Source: CAVWSM01 sp963798505 (GTDB taxonomy: Bacteria > Actinomycetota > Actinomycetes > Jiangellales > Jiangellaceae). From it: a DNA stretch of 64,000 nucleotides. This document shows, piece after piece, positions 1-9,866 of this stretch. The stretch's first letter is position 1, and each line of letters starts with the position of its first letter. The position numbers and the translations under genes are program-made. The stretch covers positions 1 to 64,000 of the forward strand of contig CAWCTX010000016.1 of assembly GCA_963798505.1 (NCBI GenBank), written 5' to 3'. The notes beneath the pieces were generated by a model. That model was not told the DNA's origin and did not search any database. It was given only the letters and a program-made list of their open reading frames with translations.

Positions 1-85
1 CTTCCGCTTCGACAGGACGGTACCGCACGTCCTGGTCGAAGCGCAGGGAAATCGCGGGGACGACCAAGGGCGGTGGTCTATTTGA
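1..85 (+). CDS. Possible C-terminal end of an unidentified gene (partial)
   Basis: A plus-strand frame entering from the left edge encodes about 27 residues, ending HVLVEAQGNRGDDQGRWSI before a TGA at 83-85. It would run convergently into the cupin gene, whose stop lies at 78-80. No domain can be recognised from so short a tail, and in GC-rich DNA an open frame of this length is weak evidence. It is listed only because the region has no better explanation. Confidence 0.2.
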   Translation, partial: FRFDRTVPHVLVEAQGNRGDDQGRWSI

Positions 86-481
86 CCGGCGTGCTGATCG
101 GCTTGTCCTTCTCCTTCACCAGGAACACGAGGATCTTGGCCGGCTTCGTCGTGCTCGGCGTTGCGGGACACCCAGTGCACGTCGCTGGGGTTCTCGTAGA
201 ACGTCTCGCCCGGTCCCAGCGTCACTTCCTTGGCCGCCCTGAACGGCCATGACCACCGAGCCTTCCAGCACGTAGACGCAGATGCGGAAAACGATGGGCG
301 GCGGAGACCCAGCCCGCCGGGTACTCCACCGTGATGATGTGGTGCCCTCCTTGCCGGGCGTCCCCGTGAGCTCCTTCGTCATCAGCGGCGTCACCTTGGG
401 CTGGTCGGCGGCCGCGGCCACCGTCGCCAGGCCGAACGCGGCCACCACCACCAACCTCGCGCCGGCCATCATCGTCCTCAT
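78..481 (-). CDS. Secreted cupin-like protein, frameshifted
   Basis: The N-terminus MRTMMAGARLVVVAAFGLAT is a signal peptide. It is followed by KVTPLMTKELTGTPGKEGT and then by cupin-like pieces that lie in other frames (a segment near 250-300 reading VYVLEGSVVMAVQGG, and AKILVFLVKEKDKPISTPVK before the stop at 78-80). At least two single-base frame breaks fall between about 210 and 340. The ATG at 479-481 overlaps the TGA of the upstream amidohydrolase (ATGA), so the two are probably co-translated. The fold suggests a small periplasmic cupin. Substrate is unknown. Confidence 0.55.
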
Positions 482-1879
482 TGCGTGCCTCCTCGGGCGT
501 ACTCCGCGAGCTTCGCGTCCAGCTCGCTCGCCGGGAGCAAGCGGCCGGCCAGCACCACGCCCGCCCGCTTCCACACGTTGCGGATGTCCGCGAGCGGGTC
601 CGCGTCGAGCAGGAGCAGGTCGGCGCGCTTGCCGGCGGCCACGGTGCCGAAGGACTCCGGCACGCCCAGCACGAGGGGCGGGTTGCGGGTCCCCGCCTGC
701 AGGGCCTGGAAGGGCGTGAGGCCCGCGGCCACCATCGACTCCAGCTCCCGCAGGGTCGCGAAGCCGGGCACGTTGAAGACCTGGGGCGCGTCCGCGCCCA
801 GCACCAGGCCCGCCCCCGCGTCGCGCAGCGCGCGGATCAACTTGCGGCGCAGCTCCACGAATTGGCGCGCCTTCGCCGCGTCGAAGCCGGGGCCGCGGAA
901 CTGAGCGGCGCCCGTCCGCCACTGGTCGAGCATGGCCTTCGGCATGTATTTCATCTCGGGCCGCGCCGCGACCTCGTCGAGGGTCGGACCCGCGAAGAGG
1001 TTGTCGAGGAGGACCTGCGTGGGCGTGTTCCAGACGCCGGCCGCGCGCGTGGCGGCCGCGAGCGGCGCGATCTTCGCCTCGTCCAAGGTCTCCGCGATCG
1101 CCGACCCGAAGAAGCCGGTCTGCTCCGGAAGCGTCGTGCCGTCCTTCTGCAGCGCCTCGACGTAGCCGTCGAGGTGCTCGACGGTGCGCATGCCGGCCTC
1201 CATCGCGTGCTTCAAGCCGACGGCGGCCGGCACGTGTCCCGCGAAGGGGATGCCTTCCGCCCGCGCCACGCGCGCGACCTCGTCGAACGCCGCCCGCGGG
1301 ACGCCGGGATGGATCTTGATCAGGTCGTACCCGGCGGCCCTCTGCTCCGTCACCGTTCGCCAGGCCGCGCGGAGGTCGGGGACGCTGTTGCCGTTCACCG
1401 ACGGTCCCGCGGTGAAGATCTGCGGCCCCAGCCGCGCGCCGCGCGCGACCTCCTCGCGCACGATCAGGTCCCGCGGCCCGCCGATCATCCCGCGCAGCGT
1501 GGTCACGCCGCAGGCGACGTTCAGGTAGAGGAACCGGTCGGCCAGCGCCTCGCCGTACGTCTGGATGGCCTGCGGGCCCGGGAAGTGCGCGTGCATCTCG
1601 GTGAGGCCCGGCAGCAGGAACTTGCCGCGGCCGTCGACGCGCGTCGCCCCGTCCGGGGCCTTCGTGGAAGCGGCCGGTCCCACCGCGGCGATCCGGCGCC
1701 CTTCGATCACGACGGTGTGGTCCCGGAGCACCTGCTCGGAGTCCATCGGGATCACCGTCACGTTCTCGATCGCGAGGACAGGCCGTGGGCGGCGGGGCCG
1801 CCGGCGGCGCCTGGGTGGAGACCAGGGCCGCCGTCGTGAAGACGAGGACGCCCGTCGTGAATCTGAGGGTCGAGATCAT
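478..1879 (-). CDS. Amidohydrolase of the imidazolonepropionase-like family, secreted
   Basis: A metal-dependent hydrolase of the amidohydrolase superfamily. Visible marks are an N-terminal beta-sandwich strand (VVIEGRRIAAVGP), the metal-binding HxH in LLPGLTEMHAHFPGP, a further His in PFAGHVPAAVGLKHAME, HLDGYVEALQ, and the late Asp motif GLVLGADAPQ. It ends with the usual RADLLLLDADPLADI. I start it at 1879, where MISTLRFTTGVLVFTTAAL reads as a signal peptide behind a GGAGG ribosome site. A frame break near 1775-1790 separates this from the main frame (478-1761, 427 residues). The substrate cannot be told, because this family covers many amides and cyclic ureas. It overlaps the following cupin gene by 4 bases. 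Confidence 0.75.
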
Positions 1880-1919
1880 GAGGTTCCTCCCCGCGAGGGA
1901 GGAGGATACCTTGTCATTC

Positions 1920-4338
1920 CTACCGCAGGGCCACCATCGGGTCGATGGGGCCGCCCGCCGGGCGGGGACCCAGGACGCGAGACCGCCGCGGCACACGCAC
2001 CGGCCATGGCGCGACCGCGTACGACAGCGGATCGGCCGCGCGCACGCCGTGGAGCTGGCTGGCGAGGAGGCGTGTGACGGCGAGCGCGCCGAGCAGTCCG
2101 AGCACGAGCCCGGGCAGACGAGGGGGGCGCCGTCCGCGGAACGACCAGCGACACGATGTCGGCCCGGCGCGCGCCGAGGGCGGCGCGGACCCCGAGCTCG
2201 CGGCGCGCCGTGCCACCTGGAACGACAGGAGGCCTAGAGCCCCAGCGCGGAGAAGCACAGGCCGAGCACGCCAAGAAGCCCCACCAGCAGGGTCGCGAAA
2301 CGGTCCTGAACTAGGCGTCCTCCGCCATGCGGTCGACGTCGCGAAGTTGTAGGGAGCGAGGCCCGGTCGACGCCGTCGAGCGCTGGCGCACCGGCTCGAA
2401 GAATCCGGCGCCACGCGCGTGTGGACGACAAGGTTATGCCGCTGGTCAGGAAGCCCGGGTCCTGGGCGTAGGGCAGACCAGAGACCCGGGCACGTCGCCG
2501 TCGGTCGGTCGGGATGCCTTTGACGTCGGGCGGCGACGCCGACCACCAGTACTCGGGGCCGGGATCGTCCGCGCGCCCGCGCTCCATGGTCCGGCCGACG
2601 CATCCAGGCCGGGCGAACGTCGTCGACGAAGGGTTCGTTCCACCACCGCCATCCGCCGCCTCCCCTCCGTGTCGGCGCGCTCCAGGCCGCGGCGCCCTCG
2701 ATGGGATTCCGAAGGCCTCGAAGTATCTGGTAAAGACCATCCGGTGATTCACGAGGAAGAACCCACGGGCCGGCGGGGGACGGTGCCTGGCGGCGATGCC
2801 GGCGCGGCCGCGCCCGGGGTCGACGACGTCGGGCGTCGTCGCCGTCGCGGAAACGACGCTCGGGGAAGGGCGGATCCGCTCAGTGATTCCTCCATGTAGC
2901 CGACCCGCCGCCCGGCGCCGGACGAGGCGCTCCGAGAACGTCACGCTAAGGACGAGTCGGTTCTCGGTCTCGAAACCCATCCTCCGCGGACGAGGTCGTG
3001 GAAGCTGCGCCGACGAGCCCGGTCGCGGTCAGAAGAACGGCGGCCACCCTGATCTTCCAGACGACTAGGTGGCGAACGTGCGGCGCGTCGCCCGGTCCAA
3101 GGTGGTGCCCGCGCGCGCCGAGCCGTCCCGCCCTCGACATGTCTAGGCGCGATGCCCGCCAGGCCGCTCACCAGCCCGGCGCCGAGCCCGACCCCAAGCG
3201 CCATGCCGACCAACGCCAGCAGCACCGGCAGGCCGACTCTTCACCGCGTGGCCGAACTCGCGCACCGCGCCGCCGGTCGCGTCGTGGCGACGGCAAGCGC
3301 ATAGAGCGGGGCCGTCAGCGCCCCGGCCAGGAGCACTCCCACCACGATGCCGGCGGCGGCGAGCCACAGGCTCTCCAGCACGAAGCGGCCGACCAGGCGC
3401 GGCGCGCGACGCCCCGAGGGCGGCCCGCAGCGAGGTCTCCCCTCCCCGCGCTCGACGAGGCGCACCAGGAGCAGGCTGGCCACGTTGGCCCCCGCGATGA
3501 GCAGCACGAAGCCGGCGGCGGCGGTGATGGCGAAGACTCGGGCTGCGAGGTCGCGCACGAAGCCGTGGCGCAACGGAACATGGTGGCCTCCCTGTGCGTT
3601 GGTTTGGCTCGGGGACTCCCGGTCGATGCGGGCGCACAGCGCGGCCATCGCGCGGCGCGCCTCCGCGACGTCCACGCCGGCCTTCAGCCGAGCCGGCGCG
3701 TACAGGAAGCGGCCGGTCGTTGGTCACGGGGTCGATGCGGAGGGCCAGCGGCACCCATAGCTCGGCGCGGTAGGGATGGCGGAAGCTCTCCGGCATCACG
3801 CCGACGATGGTGTGGGGAACGCCATCCAGGATCACGCTCTGTCCCACGACGTCCCCGCCCCCGAAGTGCCGCTGCCAGAGGCCGTGCCCGAACGAGCACG
3901 ACCGGAGGCGCGCCCGGGCCGGTCTTCCTCGAGAAGTCGCGGCCTCGCACCGGCTCACGCCGAGCACCGAGAAGAAGTTGAAGGAGACGCGCGCGCCTGG
4001 CGACGTATCGCGGGGGCCTCGCTGCCGCCGCCCGAGGGTCAGGCTCGAGCCTGCGGCCGCCCCGATGTCCTCGAAGACGGCGTTCGACTCGCGCCAGCGC
4101 TGCCAGGTCAGCGGAGCCAGCGACAGCTCGGCCTCTCCCCGCCGGTTCGGAAGCTCTCGAAGAGCCGCACGAGGCGGTCCGGCTCTTGAAAGGCAAGGGC
4201 CGCAGAAGGACGGCGCGCACGACGGAGAAGATGGCGGTGTTGGCGCCGATGCCGAGGCCGAGGATGACGACGACCACGGCCGCGAAACCGCGCGCACGCG
4301 CGAGCGAATCGCAGGGCCTGACGCAGCTCGAAGATCAT
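1920..4338 (-). CDS. ADOP/MacB-type orphan ABC permease, heavily frameshifted
   Basis: Fragments in all three minus frames line up into one protein of about 800 residues. It begins MIFELRQALRFA, continues VVVILGLGIGANTAIFSVV and RAVLLRPLPF (the classic MacB periplasmic-core entry helix) and carries two FtsX-like membrane blocks, including ITAAAGFVLLIAGANVASLL. It closes with PIDPMVALR before the TAG at 1920-1922. This matches the duplicated orphan permeases that are very numerous in Acidobacteriota. They are thought to act in efflux or signalling, usually without a fused ATPase. At least six frame breaks are needed to join the pieces. With such density and no transposon, sequencing error looks likelier than decay. 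Confidence 0.65.
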
Positions 4339-4429
4339 GTCCAACCTCGTGGACGTCCGCGAGCCCCCTCCAGATTCTATCCGGCGGCCATGGGTGTGCT
4401 GGGATGCTGTACGGACTGGAGAGTGGCAA

Positions 4430-4665
4430 ATGTGGACGGTGACCTCCTTGCTCGGCAGCCGCGTTCGTGCTCGCGGCGGCCGCCGCCGGCCTCGAGCCGA
4501 AACCCGCCGCGTCCGCAGCTCCCTAGCGTCCCGACCTGCTGCTACAAGCACCCGCAGTACGCCGGCGCCTGTTGTCGTCCAGGGCCCGGGCCGTGCTCGA
4601 TGACCTGCCGCCTCGACCCCCGCGAGCCGAACCGATCCAAAGGCGTATCCTCTGGGCAAGCCTGA
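4430..4665 (+). CDS. Possible small Cys-rich secreted protein, frameshifted
   Basis: An ATG at 4430 follows a GGAG motif. If one base is restored near 4457, the frame gives a signal-peptide-like run (LLGSAAFVLAAAAAGLEPKP). After a second break near 4531 it gives the Cys-rich stretch VPTCCYKHPQYAGACC followed by CSMTCR, ending at the TGA 4663-4665. Six cysteines in about 25 residues suggest disulfides or metal binding. Both frame corrections are my inference, and the frame could also be chance. Bases 4666-4927 after it hold nothing I can identify. Confidence 0.3.
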
Positions 4666-4927
4666 CTCGTCGGGGATCACGAGGGGTCTCCGGGGAAAGT
4701 GGGAGGCAGGGGCCAAGTGCGCTTCCCCCCCTGGAGGGTGAGCGCCAGCCGCTGTCGCTGTTGAGCGATGGGTGATCGCCAGGGGAGGCACCACCCCGCC
4801 CCACGCCCAACCCTCCGGGGTCCACTCGCGCCTGCACTGGTGTTGCAGCGAAACCCCCGGGCGTCGACAGGCCTGCGCGGCGAAGGTCCGGCAGGGCCTT
4901 GAACTGATCGGCGCGAGGGGCACTGCC

Positions 4928-7462
4928 ATGATCCCCGTAATCCTTGCAAGATTGCGCCTGACCCTGCTGTTGGCGGCCGTCCTTTCTTATTCCGTTCCGC
5001 CCGCGAATGAGCCGGGACGATGAGCCGCCTCCGCCCCACGCGATCGGCGGTGGCGGGCGCGCAAGACGAGGCCGGTCCCATCTTCACCGCCCTCTGGGGT
5101 CCCCACTACCGCAAGCTGTGGGCACCGCCGATCGAGGTCGAGGTCCTCGATCTCGCCAGGGTCTCCGGCGGCCTCAAGCCCAAGAAGAAGGGCGGCGGCA
5201 AGCAGACGGCGTCGCTGAGCTTCGAGGGCGCCGACGGCCGGGAGTGGAAGGTGCGTTCGGTCGACAAGGATCCCACCATGACCCTGCGGCCCGAGCTGCG
5301 CGACAGCGTCGTCGACAGCATCGTGCAGGACCAGATCAGCGCGCACCATCCCGGGGCCGCCCTCGTGGCGGACGGACTGGCCGACGCGGTGGGCCTGTTC
5401 CACCCTTCCCGGCGGCTGGTGCTGGTACCCGACGACCCGCGGCTCGGAGAATTCCGGAAAGAGTTCGCGCGGCATGCTCGCCTACCTCGAGGAGGATCCC
5501 CAGGTGAAGGCGCCGGTCACGCCGGGCCTCGAGGGCGCGAGCGACCTGATGGAGACGGTGGAGCTGTGGGAGCGCCTCGACGCGAACCCGGCGAACGGGT
5601 GGACGAGCGGCTCTTCTTGAAGTCCCGGCTGTTCGACGTCTTCGTCGGCGACTGGGATCGGCACAAGGACCAATGGGACTGGGTCCGGTCCGGTGACACG
5701 TGGCGCCCGCTGCCCAAGGACCGCGACCTGGCCTTCGCCAAGTTCGACGGGTTCTTCCTCGCCGTCGGACGGCCGGCGATGGCCCGCATCGTGGACTTCG
5801 AGAAGGGCTATCCCGACATCGTCGGCCTCGCCTGGCAGGCCCGCTTCGTCGATCGCCGGCATCTCTCCGGCCTGGAGTGGCCGGTGTGGCAGGAAGTCGC
5901 GGCGGAGCTGCAACGCGGCCTGACCGACGAGGCCATCGACGCCGCGGTGCTCCGCTTGCCCCGCGCCCTGGTTCGACCTCGACGGCCGACGCATGGCGGC
6001 GAAGCTGAAGAGCCGGCGCGACCTCCTGCCCGGCGCGGCGCGCGAGCTCTACGCGCTGCTCGCCGACGAGGCCGAGGTGCACGGCACCGGCCGCGCCGAC
6101 CAGGTCGACGTGTTGCGCGGCGCCGGCGGCGTGGTCGAGGTGCGCATGGCCACGGAGGGCGAGGAGCGCTTCCATCGCCGCTTCCGGCCCGACGAGACGG
6201 ACGAGGTGCGCATCTACCTCAAGGGAGGAGACGATCGGGCGCGCTCCCACGGCGGCAACGGCCCGCATCGAGGTGCGGGTGGTGGGCGGCCCCGGCGCGG
6301 ACACCCTCGACGACTCACGCGGCGGCCATTCCTCCTTCTACGACCACGAGGGCGAGAACCGGATCGTGAAGGGCAAGGGCACCGAGGAGAGCAACCAGCC
6401 CTACGAGACGCCCCGGGACCGTCAGGGCAACGCCCTCCGCGACTGGGGCAGCCAGGTGCTCAAGATCCCGTGGGTGTCCGCGGGCGGCGACCTCGGCGTC
6501 TTCCTCGGGGCGGCCTCCGCTTCATCGACTACGGCTTCCGCAAACATCCCTACGCCAGCCGCCAGGACGTGCGCCTTGGTTATGCGACCGGTGTCCCCGG
6601 CGTGCGCGCGGAATACGACGCCGAATGCTCTCCACGAACTCGCGGAAGCGGATGGACATCGGGCTGCGCTACACGGACGTCGATTTCCTGCGCTTCTACG
6701 GCTTCGGCAACGAGACCACGCGAGCAGCGGCGACGACGAGTTCTACCGGGTCTACCAGCGGCAGTCCCAGTTCCGGATGGGCTGGCGCCTGGGCTTCGAC
6801 CATGTCGATCTGACCCTCGGCCCCGTGGTCAAGATGTCCCACACCCCGACCGACGATCCCAACCGCTTCATCTCCAGCCGCTCGGCCCTATGGCATCGGA
6901 ACGTTCGGACAGGCCGGGCTCGCCGCCCGCTTCGGCGTGGACAGCCGCGAACGCGAGTCGGTGAGCGGCGCCCTCTTCAGGCGGAGGGCACCTACTACCC
7001 GCAGGTGTGGTACGTGAGGAGCGGCTTCGGCGAGGTCCACGGGCAGGCCGGCGTCGTGCTCGGCACGTCGTCGGGCCCCCGCCCCACCCTCGCGCTGCGT
7101 GCCGGAGGCAAGCGCGTCTTCGGCGACTATCCCTTCCACGAGGCCGCCTTCATCGGCGGCTCCGACTCGGTCCGCAGCCTCCGGCCCCAGCGCTACGCGG
7201 GCGACGCGGCCGTTTACGGCAACGCCGAGCTGCGCCTGCGCCTCTTCCGCGCCAGCTTCCTGGTGCCCGCCGACGTGGGCATTCTCGGCCTGGCCGATGC
7301 CGGGCGCGTCTTCGTGCTTCCCGACCCGTCGACAAATGGCATACGGCGGTGGGCGGCGGCGTGTGGATGAGCTTCCTCGACCGCAGGAACACCGTGACCT
7401 TCACCGCCGCCAGCGGTGAAGGCGACGTCCGGCTCTACTTCCAGGGCGGATTCCTGTTCTGA
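4928..7462 (+). CDS. Outer-membrane protein: kinase-like domain fused to a BamA/TamA-type beta-barrel, frameshifted
   Basis: Reading across about eight frame breaks gives one protein of about 840 residues. The start MIPVILARLRLTLLLAAVL is a signal peptide. A middle domain has VKSVDKDP-type residues (WKVRSVDKDPTMTLRPELRD), then FDVFVGDWDRHKDQWDW and PLPKDRDLAFAKFDGF. The D-x-D-R-H and D-R-D pattern resembles the catalytic core of HipA/Fam20-like kinases. The C-terminal third is an outer-membrane barrel: alternating aromatic strands, GGSDSVRSLRPQRYAGDAAV (close to the GG-x-x-S-x-RG motif of BamA/TamA), and the terminal strand ending GGFLF with the C-terminal Phe used by the Bam machinery. Known relatives often carry a phosphoesterase at the N-terminus, and that domain is absent here. 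Function is unknown. Confidence 0.6.
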
Positions 7463-8005
7463 CTCCCGCCCAGCGGACCGGCCGCCCCTCCGGGATCGTC
7501 CAGCGATAGATCGTCCGCGGCGGATCGCCCGCCTGCTCGGTCCGTTCCGCCTCCCAGTTGCCCATGTCGAACCGCAGCGACACCACGCGCGAGCCGGGGC
7601 GCAGCTCGCTCAACAGCCGTGGGCGGAGGCGCAGGTTCGTCGGCCGCAGCAGGTACAGGGTGACGACGGTCGCATCCTGGATCGGCACCTCGAAGAGGTC
7701 GCCCTCGACGAACCGGATCAGGCTGGCGACCCCCGCCTTCTCGGCGACTTCCCGCGCCCACTTGAGGCGCGCGGGGTCGAGCTCCACGCAGACACCGCGT
7801 ACGCCGGGGCGCCGGACGGCGGCGATCACGATGCGGCCGTCGCCGCAGCCGAGGTCGTAGACGACGTCGCCCGGGCGCAGCTCGGCGAGCTGCAGCATGC
7901 GCTCGACGATATCGGGCGGCGTCTCCTCGTAGGGAGCGTCCGGAAGCTGGGCAAGGCCGGGCCGGCGGCGCACAGCACGGCGAGCGTGGCGACGAGAGTC
8001 CTCAC
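7401..8005 (-). CDS. Secreted class I SAM-dependent methyltransferase
   Basis: Motif I is clear in GDVVYDLGCGDGRIVIAA, followed by GVCVELDPARLKWAREVAEKAG (acidic residue for the ribose of SAM) and FVEGDLFEVPIQDATVV. TLYLLRPTNLRLRP and SRVVSLRFDMGNWEAER are typical of a family of small bacterial methyltransferases. The GTG at 8003-8005 gives a signal peptide (VRTLVATLAVLCAAGPAL), with one frame break near 7940 before LPDAPYEETPPDIVERML. The start overlaps the upstream YdeI-type gene stop as GTGA. The C-terminus beyond WTIPEGRPVRWAGV is uncertain and runs antiparallel over the end of the barrel gene. Methyl acceptor unknown. Confidence 0.65.
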
Positions 8006-8568
8006 TTGAGCCCCAGCTTCCTTCCTGCGGCCAGGACAGCGACCGCTTCGCGCAGCCGCTTCTCGCGCGTCTCCGGCCGCTTGGCCATGTGGCACCACAC
8101 CACGAAATGGCGCCGGTAGGTGGGGGCGAGGGCCTGGAAGAAGGCCCACGCCTTCTGGTAGGCTTCGCCTTCACGGCTTTCGCGAAAGTAGGCCGGGAGC
8201 ACCGGGATGGCCGGCTTCTCGGCGTACCTGTTCTCCGTGGGCGAAAGCGGCCCTGGCCTGGCCGGCGCCAGCAGGCCCTCCGCCTCCAGCTCCGTCCACC
8301 GCTTGCGATTGACGTTCGACCACTTGCTCGTGGAATTCCGGCGGCGTGAACTGTGCGTGTACCGGTCGTCGTCCACGCGCTTGATCAGGCTGTCGATCCA
8401 GCCGAAGCAGAGCGCCTCGCGCACCGAAGTCCTCGTAGGGGATGGCGGGGATGCCCGTATGGTCCTTGTGGAAGAGGAGCCAGACCCCCGAGTCGAAGCG
8501 TGGTGCTTGGCCAGCCATCGCCCGCCAGCGCCGCGGTCCCGGATGTCGAGGGTCGAAAGGGTCTTCAC
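8002..8568 (-). CDS. YdeI/OmpD-associated family protein
   Basis: The N-terminal half, spread over two frames, reads KTLSTLDIRDRGA, GVWLLFHKDHTGIPAIPYED, ALCFGWIDSLIKRVDDDRY and KWSNVNRKRWTELEAEGLL, which is the DUF1905/YdeI signature. The C-terminal half, YQKAWAFFQALAPTYRRHFV and WCHMAKRPETREKRLREAV, is the OmdA helical domain. About 189 residues from the GTG at 8568 fits the family length. Frame breaks lie near 8350 and 8430-8500. Members have been called bacteriocin-protection proteins, but the biochemical role is not established. The stop overlaps the methyltransferase start. Confidence 0.7.
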   Translation of the reverse strand: MKTLSTLDIRDRGAGGRWLAKHHASTRGSGSSSTRTIRASPPSPTRTSVREALCFGWIDSLIKRVDDDRYTHSSRRRNSTSKWSNVNRKRWTELEAEGLLAPARPGPLSPTENRYAEKPAIPVLPAYFRESREGEAYQKAWAFFQALAPTYRRHFVVWCHMAKRPETREKRLREAVAVLAAGRKLGLK

Positions 8569-8664
8569 GCCGGCCAGGATCGTAGAACAAAATGGGAGGA
8601 ACCGGATGCCGACCCTTGGCGCTGCGGTCCGAATAGCGAAGCGCGTGGCGTAGACTCCTTTCCC

Positions 8665-9836
8665 ATGCTGCACGGACTGCGGGAGCGGCCGGAATGGAAG
8701 TTCTTTGCGATCCTGCCCAGGGCGGACCGCGGGCTGGCTTTCGGCCTGGTGGGCCGTCCTCCTCCTGCGCGGCTTGCTGGCGGCCGGGCTCGCGGTCGCC
8801 ATGGGCGCGCTGGTGGGAGCGGTGCAGCGCGGGCGAGCCCTGGCCGCGCCGCTCGCCGTGGTCGGCGTGGTCTTCGTGCTCCTGCAGGTGCTGGCCCCCA
8901 TCCACCAGGCGATCAGCGCCAACCTGGGCAGCCGGGTGTCGGCCTGGCTCCACGACCGGCTCACCGAGGCCTGCGTGCGGCCGCCGGGCCTCGCCCACCT
9001 CGAGGATCCCAAGCTCACCAGCGACCTCACGGTGGCCCGCGAGTTCGACCTCGGGATGACCGGCCCGCCCATGCACATCAACATGGACTTCATCGCGGGG
9101 GCGATGGTCCAGACCGTCACGGGGCTCGCCTCCGCGGCCATCCTCTTCGCCTACGCCTGGTGGGCGCCCATCGTGCTCGCCGGCGCCTGGCTCGCCACCC
9201 ACTGGCTGCTGCGCGAGAGCGCGGTCTGGCACGACCGCAACACGGAGGAGGTCCGCGCCGCGCAGCGCCACGCCGAATACGCCTACCGGCTCGCCGTCGA
9301 CCCGCCCGCGGCCAAGGAGCTGCGGCTCTTCGGCCTCGCCGACTGGGTGATGGAGCGCTTCGTCTCGTCGCCGCACGCGGCTGCACGAGCTGCAGTACAA
9401 GGTGACCCGCCTGCGCGAGCGGCCGCTCGCGTGGAGCCTGCTTCTCGTCACCTCGCCAACGTCGCCGTCTTCTGGTCGCTCGCCTCCGACGCCGCCGCCG
9501 GCCGCCTCGACCTCGGCCGCCTCGTCGTGTTCGCGCAGGCGGCGGTGGGCACCAGCGCCATCGCCTTCGGCGGGCTGAGCTGGGCCCTCGACGGCGCGGC
9601 GGCGCCGGTGGCCGCGGTGCTGCGCCTCGAGCCCACCATGGCCGCGCCGGGCGCGCTGCCCGCGCCGCCCGGCGGCGCCTCGCCCCGCCGCAGGGCCGGC
9701 CCGCGCGCGAGATCCGGTTCCGCGACGTCACGTTCGCCTATCCGGGAGCGACCGGCCCGTGCTCGAGGGCTTCGACCTCACGATCCCGGCCGGGTCGTCG
9801 CTGGCCATCGTCGGGCAGAACGGCGCCGGCAAGACG
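8665..9836 (+). CDS. ABC exporter (permease-ATPase fusion), truncated at the contig junction
   Basis: Start MLHGLRERPEWKFFAILPRA is followed by several membrane helices (WWAVLLLRGLLAAGLAVAMG, PLAVVGVVFVLLQVLAP, ILFAYAWWAPIVLAGAWLAT) of an ABC exporter half-transporter. The nucleotide-binding domain begins IRFRDVTFAYPG and reaches Walker A, AIVGQNGAGKT, where homology ends at 9836. The next codons read VVNVEMPSGLYTAVES and belong to the antisense side of the arsenate reductase gene. No signature motif, Walker B or H-loop follows. Frame breaks occur near 8740, 9380 and 9750. This is a joined fragment, not a natural short protein. Confidence 0.75.
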
Positions 9837-9866
9837 GTTGTCAATGTCGAGATGCCGTCCGGTCTC
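9836..9866. other. Junction between two unrelated genomes (probable assembly chimera)
   Basis: The ABC ATPase reading frame loses homology immediately after GAGKT at 9836, and the actinobacterial arsenate reductase stop codon lies at 9866-9868. Up to 30 bases of the gap could belong to either side. Left of this point the genes are Gram-negative in type and broken in almost every kilobase. To the right they are actinobacterial and mostly intact. No integrase, transposase, inverted repeat or tRNA marks the boundary. Confidence 0.7.

Noticed and set aside
481..1839. Long plus-strand open frame of 452 codons opposite the amidohydrolase
   Set aside because: It is antisense to a gene with clear motifs, is rich in Arg/Ala/Gly as expected for a GC-rich shadow frame, and shows no domain.
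9836..9866. Integration site of a genomic island carrying arsenic genes
   Set aside because: No integrase, direct repeats, tRNA or transposase; the arsenic genes look native to the actinobacterial side, so a chimera explains the boundary better.
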